DNA of 64,000 nt from an uncultured Prevotellaceae bacterium (GTDB taxonomy: Bacteria > Bacteroidota > Bacteroidia > Bacteroidales > Bacteroidaceae): NCBI GenBank assembly GCA_947168045.1, contig CAMVKN010000001.1:1-64000 (forward strand), given 5' to 3'. The position numbers were made by a program, and so were the translations under genes. Shown here in pieces: positions 1 to 8,139 of this stretch (position 1 is the stretch's first letter; every line of letters starts with the position of its first letter). The notes under the pieces were generated by a model. The model searched no databases, was not told the origin of the DNA, and saw only the letters and a program-made list of their open reading frames with translations.

Positions 1-73
1 TTTGTAAATCGCTGTATTTCTCAAATACATCCAACAAGTTTTTCTCTTGAATAAGCTTATTATCTTCTTCCAT
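1..73 (-). CDS. start of an unknown protein, cut by the window edge
   Basis: An ATG at 73 opens a reading frame that runs leftward out of the window for 24 codons without a stop (it begins MEEDNKLIQE). A purine-rich stretch lies a few bases upstream. It follows the exonuclease gene by 63 bases on the same strand and could be the third gene of that operon. The visible part is charged and probably helical, with no recognisable domain. Only the N-terminus is seen, so the call rests on position and an open frame. Confidence 0.4.
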   Translation of the reverse strand, partial: MEEDNKLIQEKNLLDVFEKYSDLQ

Positions 74-136
74 AATTATTAATCTTTCTTTTTGTCTTTT
101 AATGATGATAATAATGTAGCGTGGATAAGTTGAAAA

Positions 137-628
137 CTATAATACTTCCCTTGCTATCCATGCACATGCTTCAGCATCGGCCAGTGCATGGTGGTGGTTC
201 TCCAACTGATAACCGCAAGCAGCTGCGACGGTATGCAGCTGATGGTTCTCTAATTCAGGTAAGCATCGCCGTGAAGCAGTCAGCGTACAGAAGAATGGAT
301 AGTCGGGATAGTCCATCTGATAGACGCGGAACACTGCCTTCAGGCAGCTCTCGTCAAATGCTTTGTTGTGGGCTACGAGTGGTAATCCCTCGATAAGCGG
401 TTCTATCTGTGCCCACACCTTCGGGAACACCGGGGCTTCCTCTGTGTCCTCACGGCAAAGTCCATGCACCTGCGTACACCAGTAGTTATAGTAGTTCGGT
501 TCGGGCTGTATCAGCGAGTAGAATGAATTAACAATCTCACCGTCTCTCACTATCACTACGCCAACAGAGCAGACACTGGTACGCTCGTTGTTGGCGGTCT
601 CAAAATCTATTGCTGCAAAGTCTCTCAT
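137..628 (-). CDS. DnaQ-like 3'-5' exonuclease (DEDD family)
   Basis: A stand-alone 163-residue exonuclease of the DNA polymerase III epsilon type, predicted to remove nucleotides from 3' ends with two metal ions. All three Exo motifs are visible: D8-F-E10 in AAIDFETAN, D92 in HNKAFDESC, and H146-x-A-L-x-D151 near the C-terminus. The chosen ATG overlaps the stop codon of the upstream WYL gene as ATGA, implying translational coupling. A longer frame back to 655 would run into the WYL gene and lies before the motif start. There is no polymerase or BRCT domain. The pairing with a WYL regulator suggests control in response to nucleic acids or DNA damage; that is inference. Confidence 0.85.
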   Translation of the reverse strand: MRDFAAIDFETANNERTSVCSVGVVIVRDGEIVNSFYSLIQPEPNYYNYWCTQVHGLCREDTEEAPVFPKVWAQIEPLIEGLPLVAHNKAFDESCLKAVFRVYQMDYPDYPFFCTLTASRRCLPELENHQLHTVAAACGYQLENHHHALADAEACAWIAREVL

Positions 629-1539
629 ACTTTCTTCTCGTCGTACTTGTTCCACATTCGTTTCACTATTCCCGCAATCTCCTTTCGGAGCCAGTAAGGT
701 TCCAGGACTTCAAAATCCTCACCCTTTGACAGCACTTCCTGGTAGAAGTCGAACTCTGGACAGATGCGCAGTTGGAAGATGCTGTATTCCGGCGTGGTCT
801 CAATCTCGTCCTGCGTGTCATGGAGCGGCAGCGAACGAAGGTAGTTGGCCTGGCCAGCCGACACTTTCAGCTTGACCGTCTCGAGTTTCCGTTTTGTCCC
901 TGCAATGATACCGTAGTAGTTACTAAAAAACACCTCAGGGTCGTAGTCGTCTGGCATCTTGAAAGACTGGCCATCCAACTTCAAGATGTCAAAGATGCGG
1001 TCAAGGGCATAGATCATCACCTTTTCATAGTAGGGACTGAGCGCAATAAGATACCACCGTTGTTTGAACAGCTTCAAACAATAGGGGTGAACATCAAAAG
1101 TAAAGCTCTCGTCTCGCCAATAACTCTGGTAGGTGATTCGTAGCGGTGTGTCCGTTTTCATTGCTTCAATGATAACGGCCAGCGATTCCTTTCCTGAAGG
1201 AATATCTTCAAGGAGGATGCGGTCTTTCAGCGACTGACTATCCATGAGCAGGTTGCTCACGGATATGGTGCTCAACAGCCAGTTTCGAAGTCCGCCACGT
1301 TTTATCTCCGCTCTATTCTCTATATAGTAATGGTAGCCACCCTTCCGCTCGCACTCGATAACAAGTCCGAACATATCCTCTGCTGCTATTTTCCATTTGT
1401 GGAAGGTTCGCAGTGGGATAGGCTTGTCATCCATGTCCTGATCCAGCCACTTCTCGTTGATTTCCTCAAACGTTATGCGACCAGCCCTATAAATGGTGTC
1501 TACCAACCATACATATTTGTTGATGAGGTTCTTTGCCAT
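625..1539 (-). CDS. WYL-domain transcriptional regulator
   Basis: A 304-residue regulator. The N-terminal ~100 residues are helical with a winged-HTH appearance (INKYVWLVDTIYRAGRIT and the following region). Residues ~120-230 form the WYL domain, with the YCLKLFKQRWYLIALSP segment carrying the ligand-binding core, and a WCX-like C-terminal extension follows. WYL proteins usually sense nucleic-acid ligands and often control DNA-repair or defence genes. It is first in a coupled pair with the exonuclease (4-base overlap) and has its own promoter, so autoregulation is likely. Which ligand it senses cannot be told from sequence. Confidence 0.85.
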   Translation of the reverse strand: MAKNLINKYVWLVDTIYRAGRITFEEINEKWLDQDMDDKPIPLRTFHKWKIAAEDMFGLVIECERKGGYHYYIENRAEIKRGGLRNWLLSTISVSNLLMDSQSLKDRILLEDIPSGKESLAVIIEAMKTDTPLRITYQSYWRDESFTFDVHPYCLKLFKQRWYLIALSPYYEKVMIYALDRIFDILKLDGQSFKMPDDYDPEVFFSNYYGIIAGTKRKLETVKLKVSAGQANYLRSLPLHDTQDEIETTPEYSIFQLRICPEFDFYQEVLSKGEDFEVLEPYWLRKEIAGIVKRMWNKYDEKKV

Positions 1540-1561
1540 AGCAACGGTTTCTTAGTGGCTA

Positions 1562-1569
1562 CAAAGATA
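1562..1569 (-). promoter_or_regulatory. -7 box for the WYL/exonuclease operon
   Basis: Bacteroidetes -7 motif TATCTTTG on the minus strand, about 23 bases before the WYL start codon. No clear -33 TTTG is seen. Confidence 0.55.
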
Positions 1570-1639
1570 GTAAAAACATGCGAAGAATTGAGGCACATGT
1601 TCCAGATTTCTTTAACTCTTTATTGATTTTTAGCAGAAA

Positions 1640-2044
1640 TCATTTGCTCAATACCAGAATCAACCGACATTGAAATGGTTCCAGTTTCCCATCGGTGCCA
1701 TATCTCCAGCTAATTACTGCGTCATGATTCAATTTCTGTTCAATGAACTGATGTAGTTTGTCTATGTCATCCATTATTACGTCATTAGGGTCATGGCTGT
1801 CAATAGATAATATAAGGTAAGCATAATCCGTCAAGTCTGCTTCCTTATCCACTTGAAGCTGTCTTAATATTGAAAGCAGCGGTCTTTCGCCGTCTGAAGT
1901 GTCAGAAAGAAACTCCCAACATACTATTTCATCTGCGCTGCAAATCCTTCTTACACAATTCTTGTCTAGTGAGATTATGTCTTCCTCTGCTGCAAGAAAG
2001 GCAAATATGCTCTCAATTTCTTCGTTTCCTATTACTTGTTTCAT
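1640..2044 (-). CDS. small protein, possible FtsZ/tubulin C-terminal-domain-like fold
   Basis: A 134-residue soluble acidic protein with no signal peptide. I do not recognise the N-terminal half. The C-terminal ~70 residues follow the order of the FtsZ C-terminal domain: a hydrophobic strand (YAYLILSID), a helix (DDIDKLHQFIEQKL), then DAVISWRYGTDGKL and a final strand CRLILVLS. This resembles the FtsZ pattern DANIIFGA..D..L...RVTVIA. There is no GTPase domain. It lies 100 bases before the WYL gene on the same strand, but that gene has its own promoter. Base composition is more AT-rich than the core genes. The fold match is read by eye. Confidence 0.6.
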   Translation of the reverse strand: MKQVIGNEEIESIFAFLAAEEDIISLDKNCVRRICSADEIVCWEFLSDTSDGERPLLSILRQLQVDKEADLTDYAYLILSIDSHDPNDVIMDDIDKLHQFIEQKLNHDAVISWRYGTDGKLEPFQCRLILVLSK

Positions 2045-2105
2045 TTTTTCAGTATTTTATGTTTTCGTCAGAATTCACGTTTACCTCCAAATTGAATTCT
2101 CGCAC

Positions 2106-2625
2106 ATAAGGAAACTGAAAAAATAGTGCACTAAGTGCACCTTTGGGCGTGTTTTTTCTGACTTGCAAGTCGTTGGTTGGTGCACCAACGATTTTCAATG
2201 GCGCACCAAGTGCACCTGAGAAGCACCTCCTCAGCCCCACAGGTGCCCCTCCTCCCAGCCCCTCCTTCGGGTGGAGAGTGGATAGCTTTAGCGCATCATA
2301 CGACCGAGTGATGGGCATCAAGCGCCGCCTCTCACTGGTGACACACCGTTTTTTGCCTAAATTCTCTCGAGAATTTACGCATAAGTCGGCCACTTATACT
2401 CGTAACTCAACGACTAATTCTCATAACTCGACCACTTATTCCAATTACCCGTTCAGACGATATACCAAAGCATTATACTCCCCTCTCAGGGGGCTGGGGG
2501 GAGGGGCTTCTGGTGCTCCATTGGTGCTCGAACGGAGAGGTTGGTGCACCAACCAACGGCTTGCAAGTCAGCCGACTAAGGTCCAAAGGTGCACTTAGTG
2601 CACTATCTTTTTCGCTTTCCTTATT
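2106..2625. repeat. composite palindromic cassette, copy 1 (fills 2045-2861)
   Basis: A noncoding element with inverted arms of about 105 bases rich in GTGCAC. The left arm starts near 2106 (AAGGAAACTGAAAAAATAG) and the mirror of this ends near 2625. Both arms carry AGTGCACTAAGTGCACCTTT, GACTTGCAAG and GTTGGTTGGTGCACCAAC. Between them lie, in order, a CTCTCGAGAATTT palindrome, an array of AACTC units, CCACTTATTCCAATTACCCG, and a TATACTCCCCTC/GAGGGGCTT GC-rich palindrome. The same order recurs at 53858-54465. Open frames inside look like shadows of the repeats. The rest of this 800-base gap, apart from the pckA promoter, holds nothing I can identify. Confidence 0.85.
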
Positions 2626-2773
2626 ATATAGTGAAATGGCTGAGGTGCGAGAAGGAAGATGCCGGGAAGGGACCTTGGCGGCGTTTTTTGCCAACTGCGG
2701 GTGACAAAAAACTGGCACAGTCTTTGATTTTTGATTCTTTAACCATAAAATGAGCTGTGTGCGCACAAAAATA

Positions 2774-2802
2774 TCAATTCTCGATTCTCGATTCTCAAAT
2801 CT
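2774..2802. repeat. heptanucleotide repeat in the pckA promoter
   Basis: Four tandem copies of a 7-base unit (GATTCTC and variants), ending 6 bases before the pckA -7 box, so they occupy the expected -33 region. Confidence 0.75.
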
Positions 2803-2808
2803 TATTCG

Positions 2809-2816
2809 TACCTTTG
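2809..2816 (+). promoter_or_regulatory. -7 box for pckA
   Basis: TACCTTTG, 46 bases before the pckA start. The upstream -33 region is made of heptanucleotide repeats. Confidence 0.65.
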
Positions 2817-2861
2817 CACCCGAAAAAGAAAAAACGAATCACTTAAATAATAAAAACAGCA

Positions 2862-4475
2862 ATGGCAACATTAGATTTGACACAGTATGGCATCACCGGT
2901 TCGAAGGTGATTGCACACAACCCGTCGTATGAGTACCTCTTCGAAGAGGAGACAAAGGCTGGACTCACCGGCTATGACAAGGGCCAGAACACCGAGCTCG
3001 ACGCCGTCAACGTGATGACCGGCATCTACACCGGCCGCTCGCCTAAGGACAAGTACATCGTGAAGGATGCACAGAGCCAGGACAAGGTGTGGTGGACCAC
3101 CGACGAATATAAGAACGACAACCACCCCATGAGCGAAGAGGTGTGGGCCAAGGTGAAGGAAATCGCCATCAAGGAGCTGTCGAACAAGGAGCTGTATGTC
3201 GTTGATGCCTTCTGCGGCGCCAACGAGGCCACTCGCCTGGCCGTCCGCTTCATCGTCGAGGTGGCCTGGCAGGCTCACTTCGTGAAGAACATGTTCATCC
3301 AGCCCACCGCTGAGGAGCTGGAGAAGTTCGAGCCGAACTTCGTCATCTACAACGCCTCAAAGGCTAAGGTGGAGAACTACAAGGAGCTGGGCCTGAACAG
3401 CGAGACCTGCGTGGCCTTCAACACCACCAGCCGTGAGCAGTGCATCATCAACACCTGGTACGGCGGCGAGATGAAGAAGGGCATGTTCTCCATGCAGAAC
3501 TACTACCTGCCCCTGCAGGGCATCGCTTCGATGCACTGCTCAGCCAACACCGACATGGAGGGTAAGAACACCGCCATCTTCTTCGGTCTCTCAGGCACGG
3601 GCAAGACCACCCTTTCCACCGACCCGAAGCGCCTGCTCATTGGCGACGACGAGCACGGATGGGACGACGAGGGCGTGTTCAACCTCGAGGGCGGCTGCTA
3701 TGCCAAGGTCATCAACCTGGACAAGGAGAGCGAGCCCGACATCTACAACGCCATCCGCCGCAATGCCCTGCTAGAGAACGTCACCGTCGACGAGAACGGC
3801 AAGATTGACTTCGCTGACAAGAGCGTCACTGAGAACACCCGCGTGAGCTACCCCATCGAGCACATCGAGAAGATTGCTAAGAAGGTGAACGGCAAGAGCG
3901 CCGGTCCCGACGCACAGAACGTCATCTTCCTCAGCGCCGACGCCTTCGGCGTGCTGCCTCCCGTGAGCATCCTCACCCCCGAGCAGACGAAGTACTACTT
4001 CCTCTCAGGCTTCACCGCCAAGCTGGCTGGTACGGAGCGCGGCATCACCGAGCCCACGCCTACCTTCAGCGCTTGCTTCGGACAGGCCTTCCTGGAGCTG
4101 CACCCCACGAAGTATGCTGAGGAGCTGGTGAAGAAGATGGAGAAGAGCGGCGCCAAGGCTTACCTGGTGAACACCGGTTGGAACGGCACTGGCAAGCGCA
4201 TCAGCATCAAGGATACACGCGGCATCATCGACGCCATCCTGGGCGGTGACATCCTGAACGCTCCCACCAAGAAGATTCCTTACTTCGACTTCGAGGTGCC
4301 CACACAGCTCAACGGTGTGGCATGGGGCATCCTTGACCCGCGCGACACTTACCAGAACCGCGACGAGTGGGAGGAGAAGGCCAAGGACCTGGCTGGTCGC
4401 TTCATCAAGAACTTCAAGAAGTACGAAGGCAATGAGGCCGGCAAGGCACTCGTCGCCGCAGGCCCGAAGCTGTAA
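2862..4475 (+). CDS. pckA: phosphoenolpyruvate carboxykinase (ATP)
   Basis: A 537-residue cytosolic enzyme of the normal length for the ATP-dependent PckA family. It interconverts oxaloacetate plus ATP with PEP plus CO2. In succinate-forming Bacteroidales it usually runs in the CO2-fixing direction, feeding fumarate respiration. Visible motifs are the P-loop [11 protein letters not shown] (about residues 241-251), the metal site [15 protein letters not shown], and the conserved [20 protein letters not shown] segment. Codon use is strongly biased toward a small set of codons, typical of a highly expressed gene. It is monocistronic, with its own promoter and a strong terminator 25 bases after the stop. 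Confidence 0.97.
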   Translation: MATLDLTQYGITGSKVIAHNPSYEYLFEEETKAGLTGYDKGQNTELDAVNVMTGIYTGRSPKDKYIVKDAQSQDKVWWTTDEYKNDNHPMSEEVWAKVKEIAIKELSNKELYVVDAFCGANEATRLAVRFIVEVAWQAHFVKNMFIQPTAEELEKFEPNFVIYNASKAKVENYKELGLNSETCVAFNTTSREQCIINTWYGGEMKKGMFSMQNYYLPLQGIASMHCSANTDMEGKNTAIFFGLSGTGKTTLSTDPKRLLIGDDEHGWDDEGVFNLEGGCYAKVINLDKESEPDIYNAIRRNALLENVTVDENGKIDFADKSVTENTRVSYPIEHIEKIAKKVNGKSAGPDAQNVIFLSADAFGVLPPVSILTPEQTKYYFLSGFTAKLAGTERGITEPTPTFSACFGQAFLELHPTKYAEELVKKMEKSGAKAYLVNTGWNGTGKRISIKDTRGIIDAILGGDILNAPTKKIPYFDFEVPTQLNGVAWGILDPRDTYQNRDEWEEKAKDLAGRFIKNFKKYEGNEAGKALVAAGPKL

Positions 4476-4499
4476 TAGACAACCGACTTCGATATTTTG

Positions 4500-4536
4500 G
4501 GTGCAACGCTCTGTATGGGCGTTGCACCTTTTTTTT
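4500..4536 (+). terminator. rho-independent terminator of pckA
   Basis: A 10-bp perfect stem (GGTGCAACGC with its complement), a 9-base loop, and a run of eight T. Confidence 0.9.
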
Positions 4537-4546
4537 CGGTACTTGG

Positions 4547-5155
4547 CAGCGGGCTTTTTTCTTTGCAGCGGACAACAACGGACTTTTTTGGGCAGCGGAC
4601 GACAGCGGACTGTCCGAGATTCGCAGCGGACGACAACGAACTGGTTGTAGTTTGGCAGCGGACTACAACGGACTGTTCGAGATTCGCAGCGGACTACAAC
4701 GGACTTTTTTGGCAACGGACTACAGCGGACTGTTCGGAATTCGCAGCGGACAACAACGGACTAAAGAGGACAAAGCTAACTGGGCTGACAGGACGTACTT
4801 TTTACGAAAGCCCGATGCAAAGAATAAAGTCCGATGTAGTCCGATGCCACAAAAAAGTCCGTTGTTGTCCGATGCTCCAAAAAAGTCCGTTGTTGTCCGA
4901 TGCCCCAAAAAAAGTCCGATGTCGTCCGATGCTCCAAAAAAGTCCGTTGTTGTCCGATGCCACAAAAAAGTCCGTTGTTGTCCGATGCTCCAAAAAAGTC
5001 CGTTGTTGTCCGATGCCCCAAAAAAAGTCCGATGTCGTCCGATGCTCCAAAAAAGTCCGTTGTTGTCCGATGCTCCAAAAAAGTCCGATGTAGTCCGATG
5101 CAAACAAAAAAGTCCGATGTAGTCCGATGCAAAGAAAAAGTCCGATGTTATCGCA
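4547..5155. repeat. inverted tandem-array cassette after pckA (fills 4476-5303)
   Basis: Left arm (about 4565-4765): seven units of GCAGCGGACAACAACGGACT and variants. Right arm (about 4830-5155): about 11.5 units of 28 bases carrying the reverse complement (AGTCCGTTGTTGTCCGATGC) joined by A-rich linkers. The two arms could form one very long imperfect hairpin or many small ones. Right-arm units follow a higher-order order (linkers TCC, CCC, TCC, CAC, then repeated). Frames are open on both strands only because the units lack stops. Apart from this, the pckA terminator and the promoter at 5228, I see nothing in the 828-base gap. Confidence 0.9.
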
Positions 5156-5227
5156 ATAAAATGCGTCCGTCTCGTTTTTTGTAGTTAATTAACACTGACG
5201 GGCTATGGGTAATTGGTTTCTTTTATG

Positions 5228-5235
5228 TAACTTTG
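5228..5235 (+). promoter_or_regulatory. -7 box for the ABC ATPase gene
   Basis: TAACTTTG on the plus strand, 69 bases before the start codon. No convincing -33 element. Confidence 0.5.
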
Positions 5236-5303
5236 CATGTGTCCGCGTGAAGCTGTGCACTTGAACAGACGTAGGACAAGTAACATTTGAAGAAATAAAA
5301 ACG

Positions 5304-6104
5304 ATGAATCATGTTGAGACTGTGCAGCTGACGGATGTCAGCATAGGCTACCGGACGCGGCAGGGCGTGCGGACGGTGGCAAAGGGGATTACTGCGGCGC
5401 TGCGGCAGGGCGAGCTGACATGCCTGCTGGGCCCTAACGGCGTAGGCAAGTCGACGTTGCTGCGCACGCTGTCCGCCTTCCAACCCTGTCTGAGCGGCAC
5501 CATCAGCATCGATGGACGGCCGCTGCACGACTATAGTGCCAAGGAGCTTGCACAGCACATCGGCGTGGTGCTGACCGAGCGCCCCGATGTGCAGCAGATG
5601 ACAGTGTGGCAAATGGTGGCCATGGGGCGCTCGCCCTACACGGGCTTCTGGGGCAGTCTGCATGCCGACGACGAGCGGGTGGTGAACGAGGCCATCAATC
5701 TGGTGGGCATCGCGCCGCTGGCCGAGCGCCAGGTGGCGACACTCAGCGATGGTGAGCGCCAGAAGGTGATGATAGCCAAGGCGCTGGCACAACAGACAGC
5801 TGTCATCTTCCTCGACGAGCCGACAGCCTTCCTCGACTACCCATCGAAGGTGGACACGCTGCTGCTGTTGAGCCGCATCTGCCACGAACAGCAACACACG
5901 GTGCTGCTCTCTACCCACGACATCGAGCTGGCCATGCAGGTGGCTGACACGCTGTGGCTGCTGCAGGAGGGTGGAGCGCTGGACATCGGCTCGCCCAGAA
6001 GCCTGGCCGACGACGGCGTGCTGCGCCGGTTCGTCGAGGATGGCCATAACGTGGTCTTCGACGATGCCACCTTCAGCATACACGTAAAAAAGAGTGCGGT
6101 ATGA
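5304..6104 (+). CDS. ABC transporter ATP-binding protein, FecE/BtuD type
   Basis: A 266-residue ATPase of the iron-siderophore/cobalamin importer class. Walker A is GPNGVGKST (43-51), the Q-loop region follows residue 84, the signature is LSDGERQK (147-154), Walker B is VIFLDEP (167-173), and the H-loop histidine is in LLSTHDIE. LSDGE in place of LSGGE is common in this subfamily. It has its own promoter. No permease or substrate-binding gene is adjacent, so the partner proteins must be elsewhere or upstream of some other locus. Substrate (Fe-siderophore, heme or B12) cannot be told from this gene alone. Confidence 0.9.
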   Translation: MNHVETVQLTDVSIGYRTRQGVRTVAKGITAALRQGELTCLLGPNGVGKSTLLRTLSAFQPCLSGTISIDGRPLHDYSAKELAQHIGVVLTERPDVQQMTVWQMVAMGRSPYTGFWGSLHADDERVVNEAINLVGIAPLAERQVATLSDGERQKVMIAKALAQQTAVIFLDEPTAFLDYPSKVDTLLLLSRICHEQQHTVLLSTHDIELAMQVADTLWLLQEGGALDIGSPRSLADDGVLRRFVEDGHNVVFDDATFSIHVKKSAV

Positions 6105-6195
6105 ATCACTCACCCCGCACACTTTCTCGGCGTATGGCACAAGGCCACAACAGCCAAAGATTCTAATAACATAATCTTTACCTTAAATCTATTTA

Positions 6196-6210
6196 CTTGG
6201 CTTAGCCAAG
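6196..6210. other. perfect palindrome in the convergent gap
   Basis: CTTGGCTTAGCCAAG, 7-base arms around a T, followed at once by a further half copy (TTTAGCCAAG). It could be a protein-binding site or a transcript hairpin. Confidence 0.5.
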
Positions 6211-6270
6211 TGGTTTAGCCAAGAACTACTAACCTAATGAATATGCGAGTAGTCATCACGACTACAAATG

Positions 6271-6278
6271 CAAAGGTA
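6271..6278 (-). promoter_or_regulatory. orphan minus-strand -7 box between convergent genes
   Basis: TACCTTTG on the minus strand, reading into the gap behind the ABC ATPase gene. A GTAGTC-GTGAT-GACTAC hairpin (6249-6265) lies directly downstream. No ORF longer than about 20 codons follows, so it may drive a small RNA. Confidence 0.4.
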
Positions 6279-6377
6279 GGGAAAAAACGATACTTCTGCG
6301 AAGCCTGCCGTTTTGTTTTTCCTAAGATGCGCTGATTTTTGACTTATATCAACGCCCAGCGCACGATTTTGTTACAA

Positions 6378-7046
6378 TCATGTTACAATTTTCTCAAGCG
6401 AGGGGATGATGATACGCCCACGGTGCAGCTCCACCTGGCCGTCGTCCTGCAGACGGTTAAGCATGCGCGAGACATTCAGACGGCTGTCGCACAGACAGTC
6501 GGCCAGACGCGTCATCAGGATGTGGAGCGTCTTGGAACCGGCGGGGTAGACGGCATGGTCGATGACAAAACGCACGAAGCGCTGGCTGAGGGTGGCTGCC
6601 GGCTGGCGCCAGGGCTGTCGGCCTCGTTTCTGAGCGATGGTCGACAGCATGTTCAAGAGGTTGAGACGGATGATGAGGAAATGGGTGCTGAGGCGGAGCA
6701 CCTCGTCCTTCTGCAGGGTGATGAAGTGGCAGGCGCTGCTGGTGACGCACGTACAGCCATAGCGGGGAGCGGCGCCGAAGAGCACCTCGGGCTGCAGCAG
6801 CCACGGTGCCGCCAGCTGCTCAACCAGGCGGTAGGAGCCGTCGTCGCTGCGCGTGGTGAGCTGCAGGGTGCCACTGATAAGGAACAACAGCTCTTGACAC
6901 TTGTCACCCTGGCGTAGGACCGTCACACCACTGTGCTCCTTCCTGAAACCGAATTTTGTGGTGCCTGCCATCTGCTGCAGCTCACCTCGGCTCAGACCTT
7001 GGAAGAGCTGAAAACGCAACAGATGGTCGTAGAGCTGGAGGGTCAT
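6378..7046 (-). CDS. Crp/Fnr-family transcriptional regulator
   Basis: A 222-residue regulator. Residues ~15-120 form a cyclic-nucleotide-binding-like beta roll (GVTVLRQGDKCQELLFLISG). The C-terminal ~75 residues carry the winged helix, with recognition region CLCDSRLNVSRMLNRLQDDG. No Fe-S cysteine cluster of the FNR type is apparent. The start at 7046 (MTLQLYDHLLRF) is preferred: a longer frame back to 7139 begins inside the ApbE gene and reads through a heptanucleotide repeat. It is last in a six-gene minus-strand operon, 56 bases after apbE. The effector and targets are unknown. Confidence 0.85.
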   Translation of the reverse strand: MTLQLYDHLLRFQLFQGLSRGELQQMAGTTKFGFRKEHSGVTVLRQGDKCQELLFLISGTLQLTTRSDDGSYRLVEQLAAPWLLQPEVLFGAAPRYGCTCVTSSACHFITLQKDEVLRLSTHFLIIRLNLLNMLSTIAQKRGRQPWRQPAATLSQRFVRFVIDHAVYPAGSKTLHILMTRLADCLCDSRLNVSRMLNRLQDDGQVELHRGRIIIPSLEKIVT

Positions 7047-7094
7047 GTTAGATGAGAGATGAGAGATGAGAGGTGAGAGGTGAGAGGTGGGAGG
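7047..7094. repeat. heptanucleotide repeat between apbE and the Crp gene
   Basis: Tandem 7-base units GATGAGA and GAGAGGT, about six copies, filling most of the intergenic gap. Confidence 0.8.
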
Positions 7095-7102
7095 CTCGTT
7101 TT

Positions 7103-8104
7103 TTATGGGGTCTTGATTTGCAGGCTTGGTGAGTGCCACTCTGCGAGGGCGTCGGCTTCGTCGGTGTAGATGAGGTAGGCCTGCATCTCAGGGTGACGCT
7201 GTAACAGCAGCTTCGCACTGTCGAGACCAAGCACCATGAACGACGTGGCGTAGGCATCGGCCATGGCACATGTGGGTGCCAGGACGGTGGCTGAGAGCAA
7301 CTCGTGCTGCACGGGGTAGCCTGTGCGCGGGTCAATGGTGTGGGCATACTTCCTGCCACCCTTGTAGTAGAAGTTGCGATAGTTTCCGCTGGTGGCCATG
7401 GCAGCATCGCTGAGGGTGATGATGCCCTGCAGACCGTCGCTGCCGTCGGGGGCGGCCCCTTCAGTGGGTTTGCTCACGCCGATGTTCCACGGCTGGCCCT
7501 TGGGGTTATGGCCGTGACACACCACCTCACCGCCTATCTCTACCATGTAGTTGGTGATGCCATGACTGCTGAGCACACGGGCCACGACATCACAGCCATA
7601 GCCCTTGGCAATGGCGCTGAAGTCCATCTGCGACCTTATCTGCAACAGGCTGTCCACCTGCTCGGGGGTCGGCAGCTGCTCGTTCTTGAAGCCGAAGCCC
7701 CAGGCGTTGACTAGTGGCGCCACCGTGATGTCGAAGGCGCCGTCGGTGTCGGCCGTCACCTGCTGTGCCAGCTCATACACCTCGTTGAACGTTGCACTGC
7801 GCTCAGGCGTCTCACCACGGTTGATGGCCGAGACGGTGCTCTTCTCGTTGAACATCGAGAACTCGGCGTCAACCTGCTGCAGTGCTGCTTCAATGTCTGC
7901 CTTCAGCGTGTTGCCATAGTTGTAGGTCACCGTATAGGCCGTACCAAAGATGGCACCCCGGTCAGTGACAAAGCCAGTGGCTGTCGTGCCGCTGTCGTCC
8001 ATGACATTCACGGTATCTTGGTGCCGCTGCCGCGCAATGAAGTAAGTACCCACAATGAGCAGTAGCAGCAGTGGAATCTTCCAGTAAAGTGACTTCCCTT
8101 TCAT
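7103..8104 (-). CDS. apbE: FAD:protein FMN transferase (ApbE)
   Basis: A 333-residue ApbE/Ftp protein that attaches FMN from FAD to a threonine of partner flavoproteins such as NqrB/NqrC or RnfG, at the outer face of the inner membrane. An N-terminal hydrophobic segment (IPLLLLLIVGTYFIA, 11-25) anchors or exports it; no lipobox cysteine is present. Characteristic parts are the IAKGYGCDVVARVL region, the YMVEIGGEVVCHG strand and the KYAHTIDPRTGYPV active-site loop. It lies in an operon with envelope proteins of unknown role, and no Nqr or Rnf genes are visible here. Confidence 0.93.
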   Translation of the reverse strand: MKGKSLYWKIPLLLLLIVGTYFIARQRHQDTVNVMDDSGTTATGFVTDRGAIFGTAYTVTYNYGNTLKADIEAALQQVDAEFSMFNEKSTVSAINRGETPERSATFNEVYELAQQVTADTDGAFDITVAPLVNAWGFGFKNEQLPTPEQVDSLLQIRSQMDFSAIAKGYGCDVVARVLSSHGITNYMVEIGGEVVCHGHNPKGQPWNIGVSKPTEGAAPDGSDGLQGIITLSDAAMATSGNYRNFYYKGGRKYAHTIDPRTGYPVQHELLSATVLAPTCAMADAYATSFMVLGLDSAKLLLQRHPEMQAYLIYTDEADALAEWHSPSLQIKTP

Positions 8105-8110
8105 CTATTT

Positions 8111-8138
8111 ATAAATCTCAAATCTCAAATCTCAAATC
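8111..8138. repeat. heptanucleotide repeat (CTCAAAT) between DUF6048 and apbE genes
   Basis: Four tandem CTCAAAT units fill the 35-base gap. Confidence 0.8.
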
Positions 8139-8139
8139 A

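Noticed and set aside
2143..2598. 151-codon frame in cassette copy 1
   Set aside because: It spans the inverted arms and core of a repeat cassette; its KFSREF segment is just the CTCGAGAGAATTT palindrome, also read in reverse in copy 2.
4830..5155. CRISPR-like array of 28-base repeats
   Set aside because: Units follow each other directly with only 2-5-base variable linkers; there are no unique spacers, and an inverted set of the same units lies to the left. It is a tandem array.
4497..5184. Long open frames on both strands in the array
   Set aside because: They are periodic translations of the 28-base unit with no start context; openness follows from the lack of stops in the unit.
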